Source: an uncultured Bacteroidales bacterium (GTDB lineage: Bacteria > Bacteroidota > Bacteroidia > Bacteroidales > Paludibacteraceae). From it: DNA of 61,471 nucleotides. The stretch's first letter is position 1; the number at the start of each line of letters is the position of its first letter. The notes under the pieces are model-generated. The model searched no databases, had not been told where the DNA came from, and saw nothing but the letters and a program-made list of their open reading frames with translations. The translations under genes and the position numbers were made by a program. The stretch spans positions 1 to 61,471 of the forward strand of contig CASDOZ010000020.1 in the NCBI GenBank assembly GCA_949282265.1, written 5' to 3'. Shown here piece by piece: positions 35,061 to 44,848 of this stretch.

Positions 35061-35972
35061 TCAATCCTTGTCTTTTTTGCCGCCAAACAACGAAAAATGT
35101 ACATATCGCTTTGGATGACTCTGTAAATCAATCAGCAACTTATCTGCACTTGACAACGTATTTGATAAATTCAAATAAAGTTCTTTGTCATTCATAAGTA
35201 AGCCAAGTGTTCCATCCGTATCGTTCAGTTTTGATGTCAGGGTTTGTAAATTATCCAAAGTCCCGTTCACTTTGCCGAATGTCGTCTGGAAATCGACCTG
35301 TTTCAAATTTGCCCCTACAAATTTCAAATCGTTTACCGCCAATTGGACATCTGCCAATAACTGCGGTACATCTTGTTTCATAAGGTTCCTGAGTTCGCCG
35401 GAAGAAGCCGCCAGATTTGCGGTTGTCCTTTCAACAGAAGCCATCGTATTCTGCAACTCTTGTCCGGACAAAATCATTTGCGCCGCGCATACCAATGAAT
35501 CCACGTGGTCCAATGTGGTATGCAACGCCGGAAGCATAGCTGCCGCATCGGCAAACATACCTTCAGCTACTTTCGAGTCCAAAGTATCCTTGGAAACATG
35601 TAGCCGGGCTGTACGGTCTTCCGGAAAAACTATCCGAATCATCTTATCACCCAACAAACCATCGTCCGCAAGTTCCATTCTCGTCCCAATCGGAAACTGC
35701 AAATCCTTATTGACTGATATACGGACTCTAAAAGCCGGTGAAGCCGAGAAATCATACAAAATTTCATCGACCTGCCCCACTTTGTAACCTTGGATATACA
35801 CAGGCGCGGACTCTATCAAACCATCCACATTATCATACACGCCATAATAGTACTGGGTTGGAGAAAAGACATTTATGCCTTTCAAAAAATTCAGCCCAAA
35901 ATACAAAACAGCAATGGTTATCACCGCAACGATGCCTAATCTTACTTCACGAGTAAAAAAAATCTTTTTCAT
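35061..35972 (-). CDS. MCE family protein (MlaD-like lipid-transport subunit)
   Basis: This 303-residue protein has one N-terminal membrane helix (residues about 12-30) and a single MCE domain (YYYGVYDNVDGLIESAPVYIQGYKVGQV to ELADDGLLGDKMI). A long helical C-terminal part follows that could form a needle or channel. MlaD-like proteins bind lipid in the periplasm for ABC-driven transport between membranes. No MlaE/F genes are adjacent. It follows the amidase gene by 26 nt, so both are probably one transcript from the promoter at 37174. Confidence 0.87.
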   Translation of the reverse strand: MKKIFFTREVRLGIVAVITIAVLYFGLNFLKGINVFSPTQYYYGVYDNVDGLIESAPVYIQGYKVGQVDEILYDFSASPAFRVRISVNKDLQFPIGTRMELADDGLLGDKMIRIVFPEDRTARLHVSKDTLDSKVAEGMFADAAAMLPALHTTLDHVDSLVCAAQMILSGQELQNTMASVERTTANLAASSGELRNLMKQDVPQLLADVQLAVNDLKFVGANLKQVDFQTTFGKVNGTLDNLQTLTSKLNDTDGTLGLLMNDKELYLNLSNTLSSADKLLIDLQSHPKRYVHFSLFGGKKDKD

Positions 35973-35998
35973 TGTTTCTATTTCGATTTATTATTCAC

Positions 35999-37126
35999 CT
36001 ATTTCATTCCACGTGCTTCCTTTACCGATATTTTTTCCCCATTCAGGAACGCGACCACAAAAGCATCGGGAAATTTCTTTTTCAGACTCATACGGATATT
36101 TTCTATTTTTTGAAAATCAGTTTCTTCACCCACCGTATATTTATACCACCCGTTTTCTTTGTAATAATTTGTATTTTTGACCCCTTTGAAAGCCGGATCT
36201 TTGGAGTCCAATACGGATTTCACGGAAAAAATCTGTATTTTATACACTGGTTTCCCATTTGTTTGCACAACAGCCACATCCCGCGACTTTTGCGTCGTTG
36301 ATTTGGAAGATTCCTGCACATTCAATGCTGTTTTTTTTTCAACTTGGTGCTTATATTCCACGAACGCATCATAAATGGCATCCGCCATGGTCTGCTGCCC
36401 CTTGGCCGAATGCAAGAATTGTTCCTCCGCCTTGTTGGTTATAAAGCCCAGTTCTATCAACACACTCGGACAAGCTGACTTGTGCAACACCCAAAATGCT
36501 GCCTGGCGTACTCCCCTGTCCTTCCGATGATATTGCTGGGTAAACTGTTCTTGTACAGATGAGGCAAAACTCAAACTGCGGTCAATATATTGATCCTGCA
36601 TAAATTCGAACATTATATATGATTCCACCGAATTGGGGTCAAATCCTTGGTATGTAGTCTTATAATCCTCTTCAAGCAACATAACGGAGTTTTCACGCAT
36701 GGCCACATCCAGGTTGGAAGCCAGCTTGTCCAATCCAAGTGTAAACGTTTCCGCACCGGCCACATCCCTGTTTTCCGCCGCATTGGTATGAATGCAAATG
36801 AACAAATCCGCACTGTTCTGGTTTACAAAATTTGCCCGTTCCTGTAAAGTCAAGAAGACATCCGTCTTACGGGTATAAAGCACATTGACATCTTTAAAAT
36901 TTGCTGCTATTTTTTGTCCCAGTTTCAGTGCAACACCCAGATTGATATTTTTTTCTTGGGCAATCTGCCCCATTGCCCCTGGATCACGCCCGCCATGTCC
37001 GGCATCAATCACCACGGTAAACTTTGGGGAAACAGCCGCCTGCACGCCCAAACACGAAAAGCAGAACATAGCCGCCAAAAAAATATGTGAAACGAACAAC
37101 TTGTTTATTACAATACGTTTAAACAT
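35999..37126 (-). CDS. N-acetylmuramoyl-L-alanine amidase with SPOR domain
   Basis: This 375-residue protein has a signal peptide (to about QAAVS), an Amidase_3 domain with the zinc ligands in VVIDAGHGGRDPG, the downstream glutamate and the second histidine in ICIHTNAAE, and VLIELGFITNKAEE. A C-terminal SPOR-like domain (about residues 295-365, VYKIQIFSVKSVLDS) may bind denuded glycan strands. It cleaves the stem peptide from peptidoglycan during cell separation or remodelling. It is divergent from the lptD-like gene. Confidence 0.93.
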   Translation of the reverse strand: MFKRIVINKLFVSHIFLAAMFCFSCLGVQAAVSPKFTVVIDAGHGGRDPGAMGQIAQEKNINLGVALKLGQKIAANFKDVNVLYTRKTDVFLTLQERANFVNQNSADLFICIHTNAAENRDVAGAETFTLGLDKLASNLDVAMRENSVMLLEEDYKTTYQGFDPNSVESYIMFEFMQDQYIDRSLSFASSVQEQFTQQYHRKDRGVRQAAFWVLHKSACPSVLIELGFITNKAEEQFLHSAKGQQTMADAIYDAFVEYKHQVEKKTALNVQESSKSTTQKSRDVAVVQTNGKPVYKIQIFSVKSVLDSKDPAFKGVKNTNYYKENGWYKYTVGEETDFQKIENIRMSLKKKFPDAFVVAFLNGEKISVKEARGMK

Positions 37127-37166
37127 AGTATTATCTGTTTTGAATTTTACTTGCAGAAATCTTCTG

Positions 37167-37174
37167 CAAAAATA
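37167..37174 (-). promoter_or_regulatory. -7 box for amidase-MCE operon
   Basis: The minus strand reads TATTTTTG, 41 nt before the amidase ATG. Confidence 0.55.
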
Positions 37175-37270
37175 AGGATTTCCGCTTAATTATGCAGAAA
37201 CATTAGAGGGCTATTATTAAATTAACTTATAAAAATTACGGTTTTATCAGTCGATACTACTTTTTTTGAG

Positions 37271-37278
37271 TACCTTTG
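37271..37278 (+). promoter_or_regulatory. -7 box for the lptD-like gene
   Basis: TACCTTTG lies 31 nt before ATG 37309; the TTG at 37276, which would open a longer frame, is part of this box. Confidence 0.6.
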
Positions 37279-37308
37279 TCCCCTCTAAATTTCTGCCGAC
37301 AACAAGGG

Positions 37309-40086
37309 ATGCGAATCCACAAGCGATATAACAATCCGTTTTTATTTGCATGGTGCGTGTTTTTAATGCCCGCACTCTTTGTTTCTATACAAAGCAATGC
37401 GCAGGAAAACCCAACAGACAGCATCTCTGTTTTACCAGCTGATTCCATTCAAATCCAACCGCAAGATTCTGTTGTGACAGACTCCATCGAACCAGCAGAA
37501 AAAAAAGAAGTACTTGATGCCCCGATAACATACGAGGCCCAAGATTCCATCGTTTTTCTGGGTAACGGTACTGGATTCTTATATGGTTCAGCTGCCATGC
37601 AATATAAAGAAATAGATTTGAAAGCCAATTTCATACGGGTCAATATGGACAGTACTACCATATATGCATCCGGAACGACAGACAGCACGGGCGTAGTTAG
37701 CGGTTCTCCGATTTTCACAGAAAAAGAATCATCCTACGAGGCCAAGGAAATGACTTACAACCTGAATACGAAAAAAGGATTTATACGTCAAGTCGTTACA
37801 CAGCAAGGCGAAGGTTACATCATTAGCGACAAAACAAAGAAAGATGAGAATGATTTATTATGCATGGTCGATGGGAAATACACCACTTGCGATAACCACG
37901 AACATCCGCATTTCTATTTGCAACTGACCAAAGCAAAAGTAAAACCAGGAGAATACGTGGCCGCCGGCCCAGCATATTTGGTTGTGGCCGATGTTCCTTT
38001 ACCGTTAGCCATCCCTTTCGGATTTTTCCCATTCACAAGCCAATATTCATCCGGAATAATCATGCCTAATTATGGAGATGACTCTTCACGTGGATTTTAT
38101 TTACAAGGCGGAGGGTACTATTTTGCCATAAATGATTATTTCGACCTTGAACTACTGGGTGACATTTATACAAAAGGGACTTGGGCAATAACCGCAAATA
38201 CAAATTACGTGAAACGTTATAAATTCCGAGGCAGTTTCAATTTGACTTACCGGAACGACGTTACCAGCGAAAAAGATTTGCCAGACTATTCTGTCGCCAA
38301 GAACTTGAGCATCAGATGGTCACATTCACAAGACGCAAAAGCCAATCCATACAGCACTTTTTCTGCAAGTGTCAATTTCTCGACCAGCGGCTACAACCGC
38401 AGCAACATCAACAGCTATTACAACCCGGAATTGAACTCGGAAAACACAAAAAGTTCGTCCGTATCGTTTACACAACGATTTCCTGACAGTCCCTGGAGCC
38501 TCTCGGGAAGTGCCATGGTCACTCAACGCACTAAAGATTCCACCATTAATATGACTTTACCAAGCCTAAGCGTAACCATGAGCCGCATATATCCGTTCAA
38601 ACGCAAAAATCCGGTCGGGAAAGAACGATGGTATGAGAAAATCTCATTAAGCTATACTGGAACCATGAGCAACAGCATCGAGACCAAAGAAAACATGTTG
38701 TTGCATTCGTCACTGACCAAAGACTGGAAAAATGGTATTAACCATAATATCCCCATATCCGCCTCATTCAATGTCCTGAAATACATCAATATATCACCAT
38801 CTGCCAGTTACACCGAACGATGGTATTTCAAACGGGTAGATCAAAGTTGGGACGAGGAAAACAACGAAGTAAAAATGGATACGACAAACGGGTTTTACCG
38901 TGTATACAATTTCAATGTCGGTGTTTCCGCATCCACAAAATTATATGGATTTTTCATTCCGAACCGTAAGATTTTCGGCGACAAGATAGACCGTTTCAGG
39001 CATGTGCTCACTCCAAGTATCGGTTTTACATGGGCACCGGATTTCGGGAACAGCTGGTTCAACTATTATGGAACATACGACAAGCCTGTGACTAATTATG
39101 TGACTGGAGAACCGGATATTGAAACTATAACATATTCGCGCTATGCAGGAGCATTATACGGGACACCAGGACAAGGAAAAACCGGAAGCATCAATTTTTC
39201 ACTCGCCAATAACCTGGAAATGAAAGTGAGGAACGATCGGGACACCACAGGAGACAACCCATTCAAAGTCATTAGTTTAATAGACAATTTTTCTATAAAC
39301 GGCTCATACAATATAGCTGCCGACTCCATGAAATGGTCCAATTTCAATGCGACCTTACGTATAAAACTAAAAAATTATTCACTTAACCTGACCGGTTCGT
39401 TCGACCCATATATGTACGGTCTGACAACATCAGGCAGTCCGGTACGTATCAATGAACTGAGATGGAACCACGGCAAATTCCCGCGTTTTCTCGGAACAAG
39501 CACGTCATACAGCTACACGTTCAATAACGACACATTCAAAAAATGGTTTGGTAAAAAAGGCAAAAACACAGACACCGAGAACCCTGACGGGACGACCGAC
39601 GACCCAGACAACCCAGACAACCCCGCATCAGACAACCCGCCGAACAGCAACGGCAACAACACGAACGGCACCGGCAATACCGACTCCCGGACAATCGATG
39701 CGGATGGATACGCCAAAGTCAGCATACCATGGAGCATATCCGTAAGCTACACGCTCCGATATGCGCAAAGCAGTAATTTTAACTATGACAAAATGGAATA
39801 TGACATGAAATTCACGCATAACCTGAATCTATCCGGCAGCATAGGCCTTGGAGCAGGCTGGAAAATTAGCACCAGCACTTCATACGATTTTGAAGCCAAA
39901 AAATTCTCATATTCCAGTTTCAACGTCAGCAGGAGCCTGCACTGCTGGAGCATGAGCGGCAGCTTCGTCCCGTTCGGCATATACAAGTCCTATAATTTCA
40001 AAATCGGCGTAAACGCCAGTATGCTGGCCGACCTGAAATATGAAAAGCAAAGCGAATACGGCCGTTCCAATGTAAATTGGTGGTAA
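37309..40086 (+). CDS. lptD: LptD-like LPS-assembly outer membrane protein
   Basis: This 925-residue protein has a signal peptide (ending near SNAQE), a periplasmic OstA/LptA-like jelly-roll domain (about 60-250, e.g. GFLYGSAAMQYKEIDLKANFIRV and MVDGKYTTCDNHEHPHFYLQ) and a long beta-barrel region ending in an aromatic residue (VNWW), typical of outer-membrane barrels. LptD inserts lipopolysaccharide into the outer leaflet. Near residues 755-800 there is a low-complexity run rich in Asp, Asn, Pro and Gly, probably in a surface loop. slyD and aroC follow. Confidence 0.88.
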   Translation: MRIHKRYNNPFLFAWCVFLMPALFVSIQSNAQENPTDSISVLPADSIQIQPQDSVVTDSIEPAEKKEVLDAPITYEAQDSIVFLGNGTGFLYGSAAMQYKEIDLKANFIRVNMDSTTIYASGTTDSTGVVSGSPIFTEKESSYEAKEMTYNLNTKKGFIRQVVTQQGEGYIISDKTKKDENDLLCMVDGKYTTCDNHEHPHFYLQLTKAKVKPGEYVAAGPAYLVVADVPLPLAIPFGFFPFTSQYSSGIIMPNYGDDSSRGFYLQGGGYYFAINDYFDLELLGDIYTKGTWAITANTNYVKRYKFRGSFNLTYRNDVTSEKDLPDYSVAKNLSIRWSHSQDAKANPYSTFSASVNFSTSGYNRSNINSYYNPELNSENTKSSSVSFTQRFPDSPWSLSGSAMVTQRTKDSTINMTLPSLSVTMSRIYPFKRKNPVGKERWYEKISLSYTGTMSNSIETKENMLLHSSLTKDWKNGINHNIPISASFNVLKYINISPSASYTERWYFKRVDQSWDEENNEVKMDTTNGFYRVYNFNVGVSASTKLYGFFIPNRKIFGDKIDRFRHVLTPSIGFTWAPDFGNSWFNYYGTYDKPVTNYVTGEPDIETITYSRYAGALYGTPGQGKTGSINFSLANNLEMKVRNDRDTTGDNPFKVISLIDNFSINGSYNIAADSMKWSNFNATLRIKLKNYSLNLTGSFDPYMYGLTTSGSPVRINELRWNHGKFPRFLGTSTSYSYTFNNDTFKKWFGKKGKNTDTENPDGTTDDPDNPDNPASDNPPNSNGNNTNGTGNTDSRTIDADGYAKVSIPWSISVSYTLRYAQSSNFNYDKMEYDMKFTHNLNLSGSIGLGAGWKISTSTSYDFEAKKFSYSSFNVSRSLHCWSMSGSFVPFGIYKSYNFKIGVNASMLADLKYEKQSEYGRSNVNWW

Positions 40087-40137
40087 ATCGGATTACAAAT
40101 ACAACAAATAAGAACGATAAATAAAACAGCAAGAAAA

Positions 40138-40677
40138 ATGATTATCTCGGAAAAGAAAATGGTAAAAGTCTGCTACGAACTATTCGTAGATGGTGAAAAC
40201 GGACAGGAAGAATTGATGGAACGTGCGACGGAACAAGCCCCGCTGAGTTTCTGCTTTGGCATAGGCATGATGTTGCCCATGTTCGAAGCGAACCTGGCCG
40301 GCAAGAAAGCAAACGAGGCGTTCGATTTCCGCATCGAACACCGCGATGCATACGGCGAATACGATGAACAGAATGTTATCGACTTGGACAAAAATATCTT
40401 TATGGTCGATGGCAAATTGGACACCAAATACATTTATCCGGGCAATGTGGTCCCGCTCATGGACAACGAAGGCAACCGTATCAATGCCGCTATTGTCGAA
40501 GTAAAGGATGATACCGTACAAGTTGACCTGAACCATCCTCTGGCCGGCGAGAACTTGCACTTCGTTGGCAAAGTCCTGGAAGTCCGCGATGCGACAGAAC
40601 AAGAGTTGAACCACCTGCTGGGCGGCTGCCACTGCGACAGTTGCCACTGCGACAGCGACTGCGGCTGCTGCCATTGA
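40138..40677 (+). CDS. slyD: SlyD-like FKBP-type peptidyl-prolyl isomerase with Cys/His-rich tail
   Basis: This 179-residue protein has the FKBP domain split by an IF chaperone insertion (APLSFCFGIGMMLPMFEANLAGKK, then DLNHPLAGENLHFVGKVLEV). It ends in a tail with seven cysteines and three histidines within 16 residues (CHCDSCHCDSDCGCCH). SlyD is a metallochaperone-isomerase that delivers nickel for hydrogenase in enterobacteria; the tail would bind metal. The start could also be Met8 (40159). It lies between lptD and aroC. Confidence 0.92.
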   Translation: MIISEKKMVKVCYELFVDGENGQEELMERATEQAPLSFCFGIGMMLPMFEANLAGKKANEAFDFRIEHRDAYGEYDEQNVIDLDKNIFMVDGKLDTKYIYPGNVVPLMDNEGNRINAAIVEVKDDTVQVDLNHPLAGENLHFVGKVLEVRDATEQELNHLLGGCHCDSCHCDSDCGCCH

Positions 40678-40711
40678 TAACAAAATCCATAAATAACAAA
40701 ACCAATCGAAC

Positions 40712-41770
40712 ATGAACACTTTCGGCACAAAATTCCGGTTCACTTCATTCGGCGAATCACACGGAACCGCCATCGGCGGCATCATAGACGGCTGTCCTGC
40801 CGGCGTGGAACTTGACATGTCTTCCATACAAGACGAACTGGACCGCCGCAGGCCGGGCCAATCGGCCGTAAGCACGGCACGCAAGGAAAACGACAAGGTC
40901 GAGTTCCTTTCCGGCATTTTTGAAGGCAAAACGACCGGAAGCCCGATTGCTTTTGTTATTTGGAACCAAAACCAACATTCCGCCGATTATGAACATTTGA
41001 AGGACCTGTTCCGGCCGTCGCACGCCGATTTTACTTATCAGCAGAAATACGGCATCCGCGACTACCGCGGCGGCGGGCGCAGTTCCGCCCGCGAGACGGC
41101 CGGGCGTGTCGTTGCCGGCGCGATAGCCAAGCAGATATTGGAACAACAGGGCATACGCATAACCGCGTACACGTCCCAAATCGGGCCAATTACCTTGGAC
41201 AACGATTATCGGAAATACGATTTTTCCCTTATTGAAACCAATATCGTGCGTTGCCCGGACACGGAAAAAGCCGCACAAATGATTGGATTGGTCGAAAAAA
41301 TGAAAAAAGAGGGTGATTCCATCGGAGGCACCGTGACTTGCGTCATCGAGCACGTCCCCGCCGGTGTCGGAAACCCGATTTTCGGGAAACTGCAAGCTAC
41401 ATTGGCCAGTGCCATCATGAGCATCAATGCCGTGAAAGGATTTGAATACGGTTGCGGGTTCAATTACCTGGATTGTCCCGGTTCCGAGTTGAACGATGCT
41501 TTCTGCATGGAAGACGGACAAGTTTCCACCCGTACCAATTATTCCGGCGGCATTCAGGGCGGTATCAGCAACGGGCAACCTATCTATTTCCGTGTCGCGT
41601 TCAAACCCACGCCCTCCATCAGCAAGACGCAGCAAACCGTCAATATGCAAGGCGAAGAAACCGAGCTGTCCATCCACGGACGCCACGACCCCTGCATCCT
41701 GCCGCGCGCCGTCCCCGTGGTGGAGGCCATGACAGCCATTGCCTTGTTGGATTGCATGATGAACGGCTGA
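40712..41770 (+). CDS. aroC: Chorismate synthase
   Basis: AroC makes chorismate from EPSP with reduced FMN. The 352-residue enzyme has all family motifs: the N-terminal [52 protein letters not shown] and [13 protein letters not shown]. It acts directly after AroA, whose gene lies 34 kb upstream. It is last of the lptD-slyD-aroC run and convergent with purN (41-nt gap). Confidence 0.97.
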   Translation: MNTFGTKFRFTSFGESHGTAIGGIIDGCPAGVELDMSSIQDELDRRRPGQSAVSTARKENDKVEFLSGIFEGKTTGSPIAFVIWNQNQHSADYEHLKDLFRPSHADFTYQQKYGIRDYRGGGRSSARETAGRVVAGAIAKQILEQQGIRITAYTSQIGPITLDNDYRKYDFSLIETNIVRCPDTEKAAQMIGLVEKMKKEGDSIGGTVTCVIEHVPAGVGNPIFGKLQATLASAIMSINAVKGFEYGCGFNYLDCPGSELNDAFCMEDGQVSTRTNYSGGIQGGISNGQPIYFRVAFKPTPSISKTQQTVNMQGEETELSIHGRHDPCILPRAVPVVEAMTAIALLDCMMNG

Positions 41771-41811
41771 CAACCGAACGCAATAGAGCCAAGAAAGCAA
41801 GCCGCCGGATC

Positions 41812-42375
41812 TCACCCGAAAACCTGTTCTATGATTTCCGGATAATAGCGGTATTCCAGCTCGTGCACCTTGGCGGCAATATCCTCCGGAGTGTCCGTCA
41901 GCAGAACCGGGCATTTTGCCTGGAAAATGATATTGCCTTCGTCATAATTCTCATTTATATAATGTATCGTAATGCCGGTTTCCGTTTCACCGGCATTTTT
42001 TACGGCCTCATGCACATGGTGTCCGTACATGCCCTTGCCGCCATATTTCGGCAACAAGGCTGGATGAATATTGATAATCTTGTTGGGAAAGGCATCCAGC
42101 AGGGGTTGGGAAATTTTCAGCATGAAACCGGCCAAAACAATACCATCAATTGCGTATTTTTGCAACAAATCCAAGACAAGTTTAGCTTCCGCAAACTCGT
42201 TTTTGGTGAAAAAATAGGATGGAATCCCCATTTTTTGTGCCCTTTCATGCACATAAGCATGCTCATTATTGGACAAAACCAGCGGGAAATCAAGTGTTTT
42301 CCGCACGTTAAAATAGTTAAAGATGTTTTCCACGTTTGAGCCTGAACCAGAGGCAAGAAGAGCTATCCTATTCAT
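41812..42375 (-). CDS. purN: Phosphoribosylglycinamide formyltransferase
   Basis: PurN transfers formyl from 10-formyl-THF to glycinamide ribonucleotide in purine synthesis. The 187-residue protein has the N-terminal phosphate loop LLASGSGSNVENI, the catalytic Asn-His motif NIHPALLPKYGGKGMYG, and the C-terminal TPEDIAAKVHELEYRYYP. It has its own -7 box at 42426-42419 and is divergent from acpP. Confidence 0.95.
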   Translation of the reverse strand: MNRIALLASGSGSNVENIFNYFNVRKTLDFPLVLSNNEHAYVHERAQKMGIPSYFFTKNEFAEAKLVLDLLQKYAIDGIVLAGFMLKISQPLLDAFPNKIINIHPALLPKYGGKGMYGHHVHEAVKNAGETETGITIHYINENYDEGNIIFQAKCPVLLTDTPEDIAAKVHELEYRYYPEIIEQVFG

Positions 42376-42418
42376 ATTTTTTAAATGTTAAATACTGCAC
42401 AAGGGGGTATGGCTTGTG

Positions 42419-42426
42419 CAAAAATA
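42419..42426 (-). promoter_or_regulatory. -7 box for purN
   Basis: The minus strand reads TATTTTTG 44 nt before the purN ATG. Confidence 0.55.
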
Positions 42427-42530
42427 ATCAGCCTAATTTGCACTTTTTATGGTCAAGTGAAAAAAAATGCTTTACTTTGCACCCGCAAAATTAATAAAAC
42501 AATTTTTATATCACACTAAAACGAAAAATT

Positions 42531-42770
42531 ATGTCAGAAGTTGCATCAAAAGTAAAAGCTATTATCGTTGAAAAATTAGGTGTAGATGAAGCTGAAGTTA
42601 CAATGGAAGCCAGTTTCACAAACGACTTGGGTGCCGATTCTTTGGATACCGTTGAATTGATCATGGAATTTGAAAAAGAATTCGGGATTTCTATTCCTGA
42701 TGAAGCAGCAGAAAAAATCGCAACTGTAGGCGATGCTGTAAACTATATTGAAGCGAACGCTCAAGCTTAA
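42531..42770 (+). CDS. acpP: Acyl carrier protein
   Basis: AcpP carries growing acyl chains on 4'-phosphopantetheine. The 79-residue acidic protein has the attachment site [15 protein letters not shown], with the modified serine in DSL. fabF follows after 28 nt, then rnc and fadD, forming a fatty-acid operon. A TTACTTTG box lies about 50 nt upstream. Confidence 0.97.
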   Translation: MSEVASKVKAIIVEKLGVDEAEVTMEASFTNDLGADSLDTVELIMEFEKEFGISIPDEAAEKIATVGDAVNYIEANAQA

Positions 42771-42798
42771 AAATGCTCTAATTTTATTTCGACAACTT

Positions 42799-44058
42799 AT
42801 GGAATTAAAAAGAGTTGTTGTAACCGGTTTAGGTGCTCTTACACCAATAGGCAATACCGTTCCCGAATTTTGGGAAAATCTGGTTGCCGGTGTAAGCGGC
42901 GCCGGCCCGATTACACATTTTGATGCGTCAAATTTTAAGACACAGTTTGCCTGTGAAGTAAAAAATTTTGACCCACTTACACTTTTTGACCGGAAAGAAG
43001 CCCGCAAATACGACCGCTTCGCGCAATATGCCATTGCCGTTGCCAAACAAGGCGTGGAAGATGCAGGTTTCGATCTGGAAAAAGAAGATTTAGATAGAAT
43101 AGGTGTTATATGGGGTTCCGGCATCGGCGGATTGAGAACCTTCGAAGAAGAAATGGAATACTTTGTCACCAACGGCAAGATTCCCAAATTCAATCCGTTC
43201 TTCATCCCGAAAATGATTGTCGATATTGCCGCCGGCAACATCTCCATCATGTACGGTTTCCGCGGGCCCAATTATGCCACGGTATCGGCTTGCGCGTCTT
43301 CGTCCCACGCCATTGGCGATGCATTCAACTACATCCGCCTCGGCAAAGCGAACGCCATCGTAACAGGCGGTTCCGAATCGACCATTACCGTATCGGGCGT
43401 AGGCGGTTTCACGGCCATGCACGCACTGTCCACACGCAATGATTCGCCGCTGACGGCCTCGCGCCCGTTCAGCAAGAGCCGCGACGGCTTCGTAATCGGT
43501 GAAGGCGGGGCATGTCTTGTATTGGAAGAGCTGGAACACGCCAAAGCACGCGGTGCGAAAATCTATGCGGAAATCATCGGTGCCGGCTTCTCGGCAGATG
43601 CGCACCACATCACAGCCCCGCACCCGGAAGGAATCGGCGCGGAAAAAGTAATGCAGTACGCACTGGATGATGCAGGTATCAAACCCGAAGAAATCGACTA
43701 TATCAACGTGCATGGAACTTCGACCCCGTTAGGGGACATTTCGGAAGTAAAAGCCATCAAAAACATATTCGGCGACCATGCTTACAAGTTGAACATCAGT
43801 TCGACCAAATCCATGACAGGGCACATGCTCGGGGCAACCGGAGCCGCAGAAGCCATTGCGAGCATTCTGGCTATCCAGCACGGTATCGTTCCGCCGACTA
43901 TAAACTTTACGGAAGGTGATGAAGACCCTGAAATTGATTACAATTTGAATTTCACATTCAATAAGGCACAAAAACGCACTGTCAATGCCGCACTGTCAAA
44001 TACGTTCGGTTTCGGAGGACATAATGCCAGTCTTATTTTCAGAAGATTTGAAGAATAA
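42799..44058 (+). CDS. fabF: 3-oxoacyl-ACP synthase II
   Basis: FabF extends acyl-ACP with malonyl-ACP. The 419-residue enzyme has the catalytic Cys in VSACASSSHAIG, His in NVHGTSTPLGD and His in KSMTGHMLGATG. A longer frame begins at 42748 inside acpP; the ATG at 42799 (MELKRVVVTGLGA) is the family start. The rnc start lies inside its last codons. Confidence 0.97.
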   Translation: MELKRVVVTGLGALTPIGNTVPEFWENLVAGVSGAGPITHFDASNFKTQFACEVKNFDPLTLFDRKEARKYDRFAQYAIAVAKQGVEDAGFDLEKEDLDRIGVIWGSGIGGLRTFEEEMEYFVTNGKIPKFNPFFIPKMIVDIAAGNISIMYGFRGPNYATVSACASSSHAIGDAFNYIRLGKANAIVTGGSESTITVSGVGGFTAMHALSTRNDSPLTASRPFSKSRDGFVIGEGGACLVLEELEHAKARGAKIYAEIIGAGFSADAHHITAPHPEGIGAEKVMQYALDDAGIKPEEIDYINVHGTSTPLGDISEVKAIKNIFGDHAYKLNISSTKSMTGHMLGATGAAEAIASILAIQHGIVPPTINFTEGDEDPEIDYNLNFTFNKAQKRTVNAALSNTFGFGGHNASLIFRRFEE

Positions 44059-44848
44059 ACATTCAAACATTGTTTCTCTTTTTCGCATAAGGTTCTTTTC
44101 GAAACATCGAGAAGAACCTTATATGTTTTGGCGCGAACTGTTAGGCTTTCCGCCACACGACCCCGGTTTGTACGAAGCAGCCATGTGCCACAAATCGGCC
44201 ATACAACCCGACACGAGGAAGGAACAGTACACAAACGAACGGTTGGAGTTCCTGGGCGATGCCATCCTCAGTGCTGTTTTTGCCGACATCTTGCTGGAAA
44301 AGTTCCCAATGCAGCCGGAAGGTTTCCTGACACGCACACGCGCCAAAATCGTATGCAGGGCTACACTGAACGAACTTGCCAGGCAGTTGGGACTTGACAA
44401 ACGGATCAAAAAAGCCCCTTACGTTGACAGGAACATTGAAAACCTGTACGGGAATGCCTTCGAGGCCTTGATCGGGGCCATTTACGTGGACTACGGCTAC
44501 GCGCATTGCAAACAGTTTGTGGAACGGATTATCCGCCAGAAATACATCAACATAGAAAAAATAGCACGCTCCGAAGTGGATTTCAAATCCAGGCTGTTGG
44601 AATGGGGACAACGGCACCAATTGCAAATCCGTTTCCTGCTGGCAGGCGAGTCATTCAACGAGAAAACCAACGGACACATATTCCACTACCAGATTGACAT
44701 AAATGGTACGGTAGTAGCAGAAGCCAAAGGCGCAACAAAAAGGGAAGCGCAGCAGGCTGCCGCCGCAATCGCACTGAAAAACATAAACAGACAACAGAAT
44801 ACCACCAAATTTCATAGACAGATACACTCAAAAACAACAATCGCATGA
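44024..44848 (+). CDS. rnc: Ribonuclease III
   Basis: RNase III cuts double-stranded RNA, including rRNA precursors. The protein has the catalytic NERLEFLGDAIL signature, the second acidic site in NAFEALIGAIYVDYG, and a C-terminal double-stranded RNA-binding domain (VDFKSRLLEWGQ to KGATKREAQQAAAAIALKN). The frame opens at 43985, but ATG 44024 gives a 274-residue product and is preferred; an ATG at 44122 (MFWRELLGF) is also possible. It overlaps fabF at its start and fadD at its end (ATGA). Confidence 0.95.
   Translation: MPVLFSEDLKNKHSNIVSLFRIRFFSKHREEPYMFWRELLGFPPHDPGLYEAAMCHKSAIQPDTRKEQYTNERLEFLGDAILSAVFADILLEKFPMQPEGFLTRTRAKIVCRATLNELARQLGLDKRIKKAPYVDRNIENLYGNAFEALIGAIYVDYGYAHCKQFVERIIRQKYINIEKIARSEVDFKSRLLEWGQRHQLQIRFLLAGESFNEKTNGHIFHYQIDINGTVVAEAKGATKREAQQAAAAIALKNINRQQNTTKFHRQIHSKTTIA

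Noticed and set aside
40757-41914. 385-codon minus-strand frame over aroC
   Set aside because: Antisense to chorismate synthase with all its motifs; composition is that of a shadow of a GC-rich gene.
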